Shown here: one piece after another, positions 52,708 to 64,000 of the stretch
How positions within the stretch are numbered: the stretch's first letter is position 1
Layout of the letters: each line of letters opens with the position of its first letter
Position numbers and translations under genes: made by a program
Notes under the pieces: generated by a model
Told to the model about the DNA's origin: nothing
Seen by the model: the letters and a program-made list of their open reading frames with translations, nothing else
Database searches by the model: none
NCBI GenBank assembly: GCA_028622995.1
Contig: JAJQJQ010000017.1
Span: 2,666,001-2,730,000, forward strand
Reading direction: 5' to 3'
From: Panagrolaimus kolymaensis
Taxonomy: Eukaryota > Nematoda > Chromadorea > Rhabditida > Panagrolaimidae
Length of the DNA: 64,000 nt

Positions 52708-55700
52708 ATGGGAATGCAAAATCATTACTATTACAGCTTTAAATTTGGTTATTTCAATATTTTTTTATTTTTTTCGCTTATTTTTAACTGCTGCCAAGCT
52801 GATATCCTTCCATTTGACCTCAATAATTCAGATAAACCTTCACAACATTTTCCTACACCAAATAATAATAACAATTATGATAATTTTTATTTTCCCACGG
52901 ATATCGTTGTTTTTCATCGTTGGATTCGTGCTACCTCATCACCTTTAAATGAATTTAGAATTATTGAAAATTTTAGAAGAGGTAAATCTTTTTCATTTGA
53001 GTATACTGTAATTTTAATAGGTGAAAACAGAAATTTTAAAATTTTCTTTTTTTGTTAAAGGTTATTATATTTTTTTGCTTGATTACTTTTGTTTATCAAA
53101 TGTTAAGAATTAATCTTTTTTTCATTTCTAAGTACAGAATTCCCTAATTATTGTTTACAAAAATTAAAAGATAGTTTTTTTGCTCCTTAATTATTGTAGC
53201 ATGAAATAACAAGTTTGTGGAGGTCCATTTTTTGTTTGTTAAAAGAAAATGATATTAAATTTTGCAGCAACTTTTACAAAATACTTATTCATACTTTTAA
53301 TAATTTTAGATGAACATTTTGTAATTGATGAAATATTTAATTCCACATATTCCATTCAATTTGAATGTAAAGCTTATTTGAATTCATATTTTTCTGATAA
53401 TAATGAAACAATTATTCTTCCCGTTTCTTGGGTAACTGATGATGGAACAATTATGAGTGCAACCGAATTGCTTGAAGTCCAAAAATCAAACAAAGAGGTG
53501 AGTAGTTTTTTTTCTTTCGTCAGCTGATAAAATTTAATGATTCTTTTTTTATAAAAGGGCAAATTCCAATGCTCGCTAGTTTTCCCCCTCCTATTTTTTT
53601 AAACCTTATTTGAGTAGCTTTTTTTATTTATCATCCGATTTTTATGTATGTTCTGCCTTTTGGAAAAAGAGGAAAAAAGCGAAAAACCTGCTTTTTCTTG
53701 TGTTATCGGTCCATAAAAATATTTTAACACGTGCAAATAAAATATAGGAAGGAAAGCAAAAATAAAATCGTATGAGAATGATGATGAAAATCAACAATTT
53801 TACGTTTAAAAAATGTAGCGTCGTGGACGAGAAAAAAAAATCCAAAAAATGCAATTAATAATAATTAATCTTTTACAATGCATATTTTTTTTATTTCGAA
53901 GGGAATGAGAGATTTTGATAAATTAGGAAACTGAAAATGTATGCATAATAATATTGCGCAAATTTTTTGTCTAATGACCCAAGCTTTCTTGATATGAATA
54001 TTAAATGGCATTTAATTTTTTTAATGAACGCACTAATAACGATATAATTTTTTTTGCAGTTAAAAATTCGATGTAAAGCTGATCTCAGAAATCTCGATGT
54101 TATTATTGATGGTTCTCTCCTTTCACGTTCAATTTATTTTTCTCATAAACCTTATAATTCAGTTAAAATTCAACCTGAAATGTAATTATTTTTTTTAATT
54201 TATTTTTGCAATTTTTAGTTTGAAAGGTTGTTGTATTTAGAATTCATACAAACCCAAAAAATGTTGCTCGTTTTTTATGTCATTGGCCACCTTGGGATTC
54301 TCCATCAGCCATATGGAAACATAATGATCAAATTTTAAACACTTCAAAAAATATTAAAATTGAATCAATTCCCGGTAAATCTGTGCTACATATACTTTCC
54401 ACTTCTCTCGAACAATCGGGTGATTATCACTGTATTCCAACTAATTCATCCGAATTACAAAGCGAAATTAGCACTTTAATTATTGATGATAATTTTGTCA
54501 TGGCTCCCTTCTCCAATGGAATTCATATTCCAAAAGCTTCAAGTGTCGCACTTGGGGAAGATCATATATTTGAATGTTTATTGCCAGGAATTCAAGGAGT
54601 TCGATGGATTCTTGAGCGACGACCAAACAAACGAAAAAATGAAACCTTGCCTCGAATTGATTCCAAAGTGCTTGGAAATGGTTCCATTTTAGTTTTAAAA
54701 AACATTACACAAAAATTTAATGGAAATATTAAATGCATAATTGAAGTGGAAAATAATACATTAATTACAAAAGAAACTGAATTTAAAGTCCTTGGTAAGC
54801 CCAATTCTATCAATTACTGTCGAATCATAGCACAACAACTATCACCAACACCAAGTCCCGTGCACTTTCCATATAAAAAAATTTGTAAGGATTACGTGGA
54901 TCACAATATTTCAGATCCATCCTTTTTTAATTATGAACCTTCAAGTTTTACTGAAATTACTCGAAAACAAGGCACTCCAATGACATTCCGTTGTGAAACA
55001 TATGATATTCTTGGTGAAACTCCTGAAATGGCTGTATGGTATTTGAATGGAAAGCCTATTAAAAGAACACCAAATGTTAAAGTTACACGTTCGATGGAGC
55101 ATGGAATAGGTTCAGTTGATTTAATCATAGCGATTGCTGAATCCGACAACGAAGGAATTTACACCTGTATTATTTCAAATAATGAACATGAAAGAATTCG
55201 AGAACTTCTATTCGAAGTGGAAATAACAACAAAAGAAACTATTAAAGATTTAAAAGTTACAACAAATCATGAAAAATCTTGCATTCGTCTCGATTTTGAT
55301 TTACCAAAATCCGCGGATCTTTCATTCGCAAATTTTGCACCATTTTTTGTTGTTGTTCATGAAAACAATAGCAACGAATCATTGAATTCGCTTCCAGTGA
55401 TGGGAAAATGTAATTTTCGACTTCATTGTAAATTGGATATTTGTCAAGCGTCTGGAATGCTTGAGGATGCCACTGAATACATGTTTAGAATATCAATGGT
55501 AATCTCTGGAAGCGGTACCATAATTACACCACTTTCAAAACCCACAATTGCAACAACATGGGACTCATTGGCAAAAAGAAGCTTACCTTTACATATTTCA
55601 TACAACGCAACAGAAAATTCTATTACTGTAACATGGGATATTCCAACCAATGTAAAAGGGCAGGTTGAAAAGTTTGTGATTCAAGTGGTTGATTATACTG

Positions 55701-58453
55701 AAAATATGTCAAATCTTCTTGGCCCTGTTGAACGTGGTTATGGTTATTATGAAAGGCCATTGAATCAACGTATTTATCAAATCTTTAATGCCACTGATGC
55801 ATTCGTTTATAAATTTCGTGTAACACCAATTACAAGAAAAGGAGATCTTCCAAAGCTAGCGATGCCAAATATTGAATTTTTTCCTTTTATTATTTTTTCA
55901 TCTGAGCAAACTTCGATCGAAATTGTTCCCGATATTCCTATTCCAGTTTTTTCTCTTAAACAATTTAATCATGATCCAATTGTTAATATTTCATGGAAAC
56001 TTCCAAATGAAACTTCTTTTAAGGATAACAAAATTTTAATTAAATATCAAAGTGTTGTTAATACTCAATCCAAATTTCTTTCAATTGAAAGACCAATCAT
56101 TGATGGAAGTACAAATTTAACCAAAGGCATTGAAGTTGGATTCGTTTATCAAATTTGTGCCACATTTTTTCAAAAAGTCAATAATATTCAAAGCGCATGG
56201 GCATGTCAAACCATCCCAGTTAAAACCAATGCAAATACTTTAATTTTTACAACTTATAAAGAAGCAAGCAATCGACTACTTTTACCTCCAGCTGTTATTT
56301 GTGAAAGTGGTAAGACTTTTTTGTATTTGTTATGATAAAAATTAAATAAAAAAAGACTGTTAAAAAGACATCCCCAATTTTTTGATTTTAGATAATTGCC
56401 GTTGTAAATCCTCAAAAATTAATGAAGGTGGAATGAGAATTGAATGGAATGAACCACAGCCGAGAGGGAAAGAAGGTGAACCCAAGCCCATAATAAATTA
56501 CATTGTTCATTATACTTTTAACGAAACCGATGCAAGCAGCAAAGAATACGAACTGTAAGTTTTTTTAATACTATAATATCACATTAACAGAGAAAAAAAT
56601 CAAACCAAATTAATAAAATTTAGGCCAGCAAATGATGGAGATCTTTTTGTTGAGTTGCCACCTATTTTGCCAAACACAAGTTATCGAATAATGATAGAAA
56701 GTCGAAATCAAATAAAAGACTCAGTGGATGGAACATTTTTTACATGCCTAACACCTCCAACTTCACCATTACCACCACCCAAAAACTTTCAATATACTTT
56801 TATCAATGCCACTCATGTCAAACTTTCATGGATTCCATTTCCACAAGGTGAACAAGCAGCAAAAATTTCGGGCTATACAATATTTTGGCAACCCGATAAT
56901 AAACCATTTTTACCCATATTTATTCCTGGTTCGTCCTTTTCCTTCTTATCTCTCTCTATTTCTCATGACCTTAGTGATTTATAATAATTCTTTTAGGGGC
57001 TCAATCATCTTTTTATATTATTGGAGGACTTGAGCCTAAACCATTATATCAAGCTTATATCGTTTCTCGATCACAAACATTTGAAAATTCACCTGCTAAA
57101 AGTCCATCATTATTTATTCGTTTACCTCCAGCTATGTCAGCTGCATTTGATGATCTTATGGAAGCATCAACCCATCCACCATCATTTTATCGGGATCCTG
57201 ATGTTCTTCAAACATTTATTATTGTAACAATAGCACTTTCTTGCATTTTACTCATTTTATTAGGCATTGCTTTAATTTATTTTTGTTGTTGTATGCCTCT
57301 TTGGCGATGGAAAAAGCAACAACGAAGAGAGGTATGTTTGTTTTAAAATAAATCATTACTTTCAATAACATAGTTTATTTTTAGGCATTACAAAGAGCCC
57401 ATTCAAATGCTTCCTCGGCTTTAACCCTTCAAAATGATGATGATATTGAAGTACCACCTATGGCTATTGCCGTTGAAGTTCCACTTCTTCGAATTCCTTC
57501 TGATCCTCCAAATATGACTGAGAATCTTTGTTCGCATGATACTAAAGGGCCAGCAGGAGGGCCAAGACCATTGGGAAATCGAAAATTTCATAAAATGATG
57601 CATGATGAAGATTTTCGAGAAAAAATGATTCAACTAAATCGTGATCCAACAGGACTTGGTTTGCCACCAGGAACGAGAGACGAATGTTACCAACATCTTC
57701 AATGTGACGAAGATCGTCGATTTCATGAAATTGTTGAAAAAGAAAAGCATGATATTCAAAAGCGTCGTCGGACTGGAAAAAAAAAGATGAAACAACCTAC
57801 AAAGTTTCAAAACATTGCTGAAACTAGCTTTATGGAGCACACCAGACTCACGCCGAATCCTTCATTGCATGACGATGCTTATTCCGATGACGGAAGTTCA
57901 CGTAAATATCCTGCCTCCACTTCTATGACAGAGCTCAATCAACCTTCAGAAGGTGTAAGTATTATTATTTTGTAAATTTTCTCTTTTTTATTTTTATTTT
58001 TTTTAGCTGTCACCTCGATCATATTCAGTTGCAATATATCGTCGGTTTTTTCCCCGAAAGCGGCCAACCATCATGTCGGGCGCAAAAAAAGCGTTGATGG
58101 AAACTCCGCCGCCATCGCATCATCATCATCATCGTATAACAGGAAATAATCTTAAAACGGATAATTTTAAATATCCACCACCTGCATCATCATTACCAAA
58201 TTTAGCTGATTCTGGTATTGTTTATGATGAACATCATTCATCAAATGCAGCTGTGGCAAATAATAGTATTATATTCCAAATTTTACCAACTATTCATCAA
58301 GCGTCTCGTTCTGGCAGTGTTTCACTTGTTGAAGATGTTATTTCACCAAATAAAAAATCTCATTCAATTTTTAATCATCGCCTTCAAGATTGTCGACAAT
58401 CGCATTCTGTTTTAGAATCAAATAATTCGTCACCTGCAACTCTGGTTCCATAA
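52708..58453 (+). CDS. Ig/FN3 single-pass cell-surface receptor
   Basis: Neuronal-type adhesion or guidance receptor. The signal peptide is MGMQNHYYYSF...LIFNCCQA. The extracellular part has three clear Ig folds (CHWPPWDSPSAIWKH...SGDYHC; ECLLPGIQGVRWI...IKCII; CETYDILGETPEMAVWYLNG...EGIYTCI), a possible earlier fourth, then about five FN3-like domains (TENSITVTWDIP, NISWKLPNETS, MRIEWNEPQPRG, HVKLSWIPF). The transmembrane helix is FIIVTIALSCILLILLGIALIYF, followed by CCC. The cytoplasmic tail is about 300 residues, Ser/Pro/His-rich, ending ATLVP. Phases fit at all joins examined. The order resembles DCC/UNC-40 (4 Ig + 6 FN3) but I could not see conserved cytoplasmic motifs, so orthology is not assigned. 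Many N-glycosylation sites. Confidence 0.82.
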
Positions 58454-59476
58454 CTTTTTTTGTCTGTTTTGCTATCTTTTAGCTTTTGATTTTTCAACAA
58501 ATGATGCTCTCGCTCAATTTGAAGTCTTTGACAACTGCCCGTTCTTTCATAACATAAAATTTATTTTAAAAATCAAGTAAGTAACATCTTTTAAATGTTT
58601 GTTTACAAAAAAAAATAATTTTCAAATTTCGATGAATATTAAAAATTGTTTCATCGAATTGCTTTTCATTTGGCCGAGTTCATCATTTATATCAAGCCTT
58701 AAGATATCTATTTTTTTTTTGCTATTTATACGCTTCGCAGAGCATAAAAGCTCTGTTTTTTACAATATAAGTTTAATAATAGTTCATTTTTTATTTAAAT
58801 TACTGTAACTATGTGTTTGAACTTTTTTCCATTTTCAACCAGTCCACTCACCATACATGGGCAAGTCGGAGGATTTTGGAGGATTGTCCTCCGCTATGTA
58901 GCATGTAGCGCAAATTTGGAGAAATCTAATAGAAAAAAAAATTCGATGTGGTACTTATGAAAATTTAAGAAATTTTATTTTGAAAAAAACAATAGGGGAG
59001 AACCTTTGCTACTAATTATGTAGCGCTAAATTTCGAAAATTTCCTTCCTATCGTGCCCATGTATGCCACTCACTGTTTTGTTATCATTATTATTTTTTGT
59101 TCATTCATTTCGGTCTCTCTCCCTCTTTTCTCCTCTAATTTTAAGTATCTTTCTTCCATCTTTCTGCTTTCCTGAATTTTTGATTAAAAATGGTAACTCA
59201 TTCATTGTAAAACAATGTTTTTTTATTGTCACACCTCTCTTTCTTTTTTATTGTTGTTGAATACCTCATTTATATTTAAACCCATATATTTTTTTCCCGT
59301 TTTTCTCTTGTTTGTAATAATCACCAAATCCGCTCAAATTTAAACCTCAAAATATATTGTATATACTACATACACAATTAATCAATCAAAATCATTATTT
59401 AGAAATTTTTCACCAATTCTGTACATTTATTTTTAAAATATTTCCGTGTAGAAAAAATTATAATAAAGTTTTTTAT
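58454..59476. other. intergenic between convergent genes
   Basis: 1 kb containing the 3' regions of the Ig/FN3 and MED24 genes and a small element at 58852-59065. Otherwise AT-rich, nothing supported. Confidence 0.6.
58852..59065. mobile_element. 214 bp MITE with 12-bp TIRs and 8-bp TSD
   Basis: The ends are inverted repeats: CATACATGGGCA at 58852 and TGCCCATGTATG ending at 59065. The direct repeat CCACTCAC flanks both sides (58844-58851 and 59066-59073), a perfect 8-bp target-site duplication. The interior has no ORF. An 8-bp duplication fits hAT or Merlin; the CATACAT terminus does not match the usual hAT CAG start. Confidence 0.88.
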
Positions 59477-62400
59477 TTATTGAGCTCCAAATCGACGAAG
59501 TAAACAAGCATAATATACAAGATGTTCAAGTTGTGCTGGATCTCGAATATCATATAGTCGAAGCTTCTCTTCTAGAGGAAGTGCAAAGGGTTCAATTCGA
59601 GCTAAATTTTGAAACTAAAAAATAAAATTAACTAACATGTCTTTGGGCTATCGAAGTTTAAAGATTCCAAATAAAGAAATAAGATAAGGAAAGGAAAGAC
59701 TTTTGAAAAAGAATTATGATTTTAGAAACTTTATTTTTATTTGCCGTATTTGTTTTTTCCAAGCAGCTTTCCGAAATTTCAGTGCATATAATGTTATTAA
59801 AAAAATAAAAGACTTACAAATTGGGGTTTGGCAAGAACATAAACAAGTTTATACCAAAATCGAGATCTAGGGACTCGGGCAAGTTCGCGAGCGACATGAA
59901 TAGAAAATATTATTGTTGCTCGCAAAACAGGAATTTTCCTATAAAATTCCTGAGTAAATAAATTAACAAAAAATATAATAAATGCCGTTTCTCAGGTCAG
60001 CGAATGAATATTTTCTCATATATTAGTTATATTTATTTTATATATTTAAACATAAAAAATTACTTACAATTGTTTTTCTAAAACTCGAAAAGCCAAGCTG
60101 ATGCTATGAATGGTCGTGGTCATTGGATCAGCCATAATATTCGATAAATTTAAGAATGCATTTTCATAAATTTTATGAATTTTTCGTGGCAATTGCCATT
60201 CATTCCCTTGAGGCAGTGGTTCATCATCCAATTCAAAATCTTGTCGAATTTCACCGCTTTTGTCATCATCAAATATTAATGTTGATTGATCACGTTCAAA
60301 TGCATCAAGAATCATTTTAAGCATAGTCTCTCCTTCATCCATTCGTCGAGATATTTTTGATGGAGGTTCACCGTTATCTTCTTCTTCTTCGATTTTTTGT
60401 TGGCTTTGCTTTTTTAAAGCTTTTTTATAATTATCCTTTTCTCTTCGAATTTGTTCGGCATAAATTAATAAAGTTTGGGCCCGAACGACGAGCCATGCCA
60501 TCACTCGACTGCAAGTTTGATTGGGAGTTTGAGAGATGGCAGCTCGAGACATTTCCAACATCCCATGAATCACTTGTTGACTTAATTCGGCTAAAGCTGA
60601 AGTGGGAATAAGAAAGGCTGTTGCAAGGATAAGCTCTGCAGCAGCAATCAATTCATCCGTGCAACTATTTTTTAATAATTGTTGAATCCAACAAATTATA
60701 ACTTTTTTATAACTTCCTGTTTGTGCTGCATTCTTACAAAGTTCTAGAACATCAGGGCTCGCCCATCCTTGATTAACTAAAAATTAAATTTAATACAAAA
60801 AAGACAACCACCTCGAAAAAAGCTTGTTGTAAATTATGATTTTTTGTTTTCTTAATAAATTATTTTTTTTTTATAAAAAACCAACTTGCAATTGAATATG
60901 CATCTTTGAGCATTAATTCATCTGGTGTTTGCATATAATGAATTTTTGGTACTGTTTGATGTGCCACCGTAATAAGAAAAGCATGATATGGGCTGTCAGG
61001 CGATCTGCTTATCAAATGTTGCAATGCTGGATCTGCGGCATAAATGGCAAAAGCCCATGATTTTTGTTCAGTTGAAAGAGATCGCAAACAAATTGAATAC
61101 ACTTTTCGACTAAAATCTCGAATATTATCAGTGATTGGGGTTTGAGTTTCCAGCCATTGAACAAAGCAAACAAAAATGCAAGGAAGTTGTTGAAAAGCTG
61201 TTAAACAATTTTCTATTGCCGTATCAATTCCAGGCCAACCCCGACGAAAATCTTCAAGAATTAAATCACCTATTCCAGGAATATTATCAATTATGGATCC
61301 CACTTCATCTCTAAAAATTTATTATAAGAAAATCACATAACCTTTTTTTTTAAATCACATACGTATCATTCCAAAATGGTTTACTTTGTTTGAGAATATT
61401 GTATTGGGTTATAAAGATATCTTTATTTTCGCAAACCGTAGTCAAAGGTGATTTTTCGAGTAAACCTTTTTCATAAACATCCCACCATGAAAAGAAACGG
61501 GATTGTTCAAGTTCAGGATGAGTTAACGTGATTCTCTAAAAATAATTTATTACCAGATAGCCACAAAAAAATACAGTTTTTTTTTTACCAAATCTTTAAA
61601 AACGTATTTAATTCTTATGAGAAGAAGAAAGGTGAGATCAAATACAGCCATTCGCGAATTTCTTGAGCTTGACATTTCAAGTATATGAGTCTCACAAGTT
61701 TGGTTAATTTTGCTTAATCTCAATGCAAATTCTCTCAATTCTTCCGTTGCAGCCATAACGGCACATACACGCTCCATAGTACCATCCGTGGTTAAAATAA
61801 GTCGTTCAACCACCGTTAAAAACTTTTCATCTCCACTTTTCATACATTTTCGAATAAGAGAAACAATTTGTTCTGAGAGATTCACTTGCTTTAAACTTGA
61901 TTCTCTTCTTTGTGGTTCTGAAAATAAAAATGCAAGTTGAGGACGAAGATTCATTTCAGTATTTCGAATTTCAACCAATTCATTGCATTCATCAACAGTA
62001 ATAAGATTATTTTCAAGCAAAGAATTAAGTAAATGTTGAATTGAATGTGACATGGTTTTTAAATCCACAATATTTAATAAGCTTTTAAGATTTATAAATA
62101 GTTTTAAAGCATTAATAAGGCAAACTTTTTTGAGATGAAGCTCTTCAACCAAAAGTTTAATAATATTTGGAAGACGTAAATAAACAAAAATTTCAACAAG
62201 AGAATTTCTTTGAGAATTATTCTCTTTTAATTGAATTAATGGACCAACTCGAAATAAATCAAATAACATTTCAGTTCGTGATATTCCTATTGTATGTGAA
62301 AATAAAATTAAAGTTTGAGCAACTTCTAAATCGCTTTCAGTTAAATTAAAGCATGAATAAATGGTTCCAAGCGTTAAAATTCCGGGGTGATTTTCAGGTA

Positions 62401-63246
62401 GGGTGCAATAATTTGATTTAATCACAGGAGCTCGAGGTCCATCAATAACTTTTTGAGTTAGTCCCGGAATTTTATCAAGAAAATTTAATAATGGTTCGTC
62501 TTCTTCTTCTGAATTTATTAATTTTGCTTTCATTTCAACGATTGCTTTTGCATGCTTTAAAAGAATGGCTTTATTAACTATAAATTAATTATGTAATGTT
62601 TATGATTGAAAACTATAAAGAAGAAATCTTACTTTTTCTTTGACTATAATGAATATAAGTATAAATCAATAAATGAAAAAATGGTTTAGACACAAAATTT
62701 TCCATTGTTTCAGTTAAAAATTTAATACTTGCTTGAATTCCAGGAGTTTGGGGATCCAAAGCAACTAAACTATATCGAATTCCATCCAACATCCAAGCAA
62801 AAAAATCAAAAGTCCTAGCGGCCATTTTGTATCTTTCAAGAGCATTGGTGTAATCGCAAGTAATAAAATCAAAGATTTCACGAATTCTTTTACATGTTGC
62901 AATCACTGCTTCAGAATTATGCCAATTTTTATATTTAAAGGTATATGACGTTAATAAGGTTTGCTCGTGTAAAAGCTAGAATAAAATATTTTAAAAAGTT
63001 AGTAGCTAAAGCGATTAACTTACTCCAGTAACGACTAAAGATTCGGCTCGATCAATCGTTGCTTCACTAGGGTTTTCTTGCAAATCCTTAAATGTTTCCT
63101 CTAAAATAATTTATTTTAAATCTGATACTTATTAAAATAAATAATAACATACTGCATATATCAGCAATGTCAACCTCATCAAATTTTTGAGATCGAATAT
63201 TATCGAAAAAGCTTGTGAGAAATTTATAACTTTCATCGGGTTCCAT
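59477..63246 (-). CDS. MED24: Mediator subunit MED24 (LIN-25-like)
   Basis: Tail-module subunit of the Mediator co-activator of RNA polymerase II; LIN-25 is the C. elegans member, acting in vulval signalling. About ten exons, roughly 1000 residues, mostly alpha-helical. The clearest matches to human MED24: LRPQLAFLF (human IQPNIQLIL), EKFLTVVERLILTTDGTMER, RMAVFDLTFLLLI (human RALLFDISFLML), then RFFSWWDVYEKGL (human FFETWMQTCM). An acidic/basic insertion (KKQSQQKIEEEEDNG) near 60400 is species-specific. The start is the first ATG (MEPDESYKFLTSFFDN); the tail ends LLRRFGAQ. Similarity is weak outside these blocks, so the family call is good but not certain. Confidence 0.72.
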
Positions 63247-63601
63247 GGTTTATAATTTTGAAAATTAATTCAAATACATAAAATAAAAAAGTTAATTATT
63301 CAAAAACAAAATAATAAATGCTATGATTCAGCTGTCTTAGCGCAATTTAAAATAACCATCCTCATTCCATTTAAAACCAATGCCACAAAAAAAATAAAGG
63401 GCTTTTGTGAAAGTTCGCGACGTCGCGAAGTCGCGATGTTTATTTTCGCTTCGAGACCATAAAAAAATTGTGCAAGTTCGCGATATTTTCTTTTTTTAGC
63501 TTTTCAACTAATTTTTATTCAAATTTTATTTATATTTTTATTACAAATGTCACATATTTAAAGTAACAAATACTAAAAAAAGTTAAAAGACATGATTATA
63601 A
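63247..63601. other. intergenic
   Basis: 355 bp upstream of MED24. It has a short CG-rich tract (GTTCGCGACGTCGCG, then GTTCGCGA again at 63475) in otherwise AT-rich DNA. Likely promoter. No gene seen. Confidence 0.5.
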
Positions 63602-63853
63602 TTAAATGACAATGAAAATACAAAACATTGAATATGCCTTTGGTGTAAGAGCTTCTGCGAGTTCATCAAGAAAAATTTCATCTTTAGGAGGAGTATAATG
63701 AGCTTCTTGTACTGATAAATATGCAAGTACTTCAGCAAATCTATTTATAACATCCAATTGGGGAACTTAAATTTCAATAATTTAAGTTGCTTATGGTTTA
63801 TCTTCACGAGCTGCTTCAAGAAAAATTTGAACTTGCTCAGGTAAAAGACGCAT
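63602..63853 (-). CDS. small hypothetical protein
   Basis: Family not recognised. From the ATG at 63853 the frame reads MRLLPEQVQIFLEAA. A short intron (GTGAAG...TTTAAG, about 46 bp) joins in phase to LPQLDVINRFAEVLAYLSVQEAHY, then TPPKDEIFLDELAEALTPKAYS and a stop at 63602-63604. About 69 residues, amphipathic helices, acidic. Without the intron the first frame stops after REDKP. The composition looks coding and conserved, but a pseudogene fragment is possible. Confidence 0.4.
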
Positions 63854-64000
63854 TTGACTTATTTGTTAGGAAATTTTTGATTATCGTTTGTTCTACCCTT
63901 TATTGATATAACAATTTTTAAAAAGAAGTAGATAAAAAAGCTCAAGTTGTCAACATTAGTTTACGCTTAAAATCAGTGATAATAACCTTGGTTTTGGTTT

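Overview
The window is eukaryotic nuclear DNA, most likely from a nematode. It is strongly AT-rich. Genes are split by many 45-60 bp GT..AG introns with TTTTTAG/TTTTCAG acceptors. Several ATGs lie directly behind an acceptor-like TTTTAG, as expected for spliced-leader trans-splicing. Many genes have clear worm homologues (unc-13, a myosuppressin-receptor-like GPCR, LIN-25/MED24). The species cannot be fixed from sequence alone; a clade IV nematode is a guess. All functional calls come from reading translations and comparing them with remembered families; no search was run.

Layout. 1-10907 (+): the 3' two thirds of unc-13 (C1, C2B, MUN, C2C). One 2.5 kb unc-13 intron carries an intact four-exon gene on the opposite strand (3479-5169), encoding three tandem CxxC...HxC modules. 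A decayed duplicate of the first C2B exon lies just upstream. 11461-13177 (+): TTC5. 16318-19422 (+): a DMSR-type peptide GPCR whose first intron holds the ERH gene in antisense (17224-17535). 20942-23116 (-): calpain. 23698-26195: three small genes of unknown function, one with an in-frame TGA. 26710-30886 (+): rhotekin, then a TTBK/CK1-type kinase 130 bp downstream.

30887-34937 is a repeat field: an 845 bp element with long terminal inverted repeats, a tandem pair of ~320 bp repeats, and a foldback element. 34938-36415 (+): an LDH2/MDH2-type dehydrogenase. 37723-40702 (+): RAB2, MPC2 and MPHOSPH6. 41205-43709 (-): PPP1R16-type PP1 targeting subunit. 45661-48163 (+): BLCAP, POLR3H and SEC61B. 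48164-52707: a long gene-poor stretch with two more foldbacks. 52708-58453 (+): a single-pass Ig/FN3 receptor. 59477-63246 (-): MED24/LIN-25. 63602-63853 (-): a small unknown gene.

The genes are mostly conserved and serve separate cell functions: synaptic release, peptide signalling, Rho and PP1 signalling, transcription, RNA decay, ER translocation and mitochondrial pyruvate import. Short same-strand gaps (rhotekin-kinase 130 bp, MPC2-MPHOSPH6 209 bp, BLCAP-POLR3H 310 bp) suggest operons. The most unusual content is the nested zinc-module gene, a family of near-perfect palindromes that all begin TAAAGG and end CCTTTA, and two tiny elements with perfect 8-bp target duplications (37168-37283 and 58852-59065).
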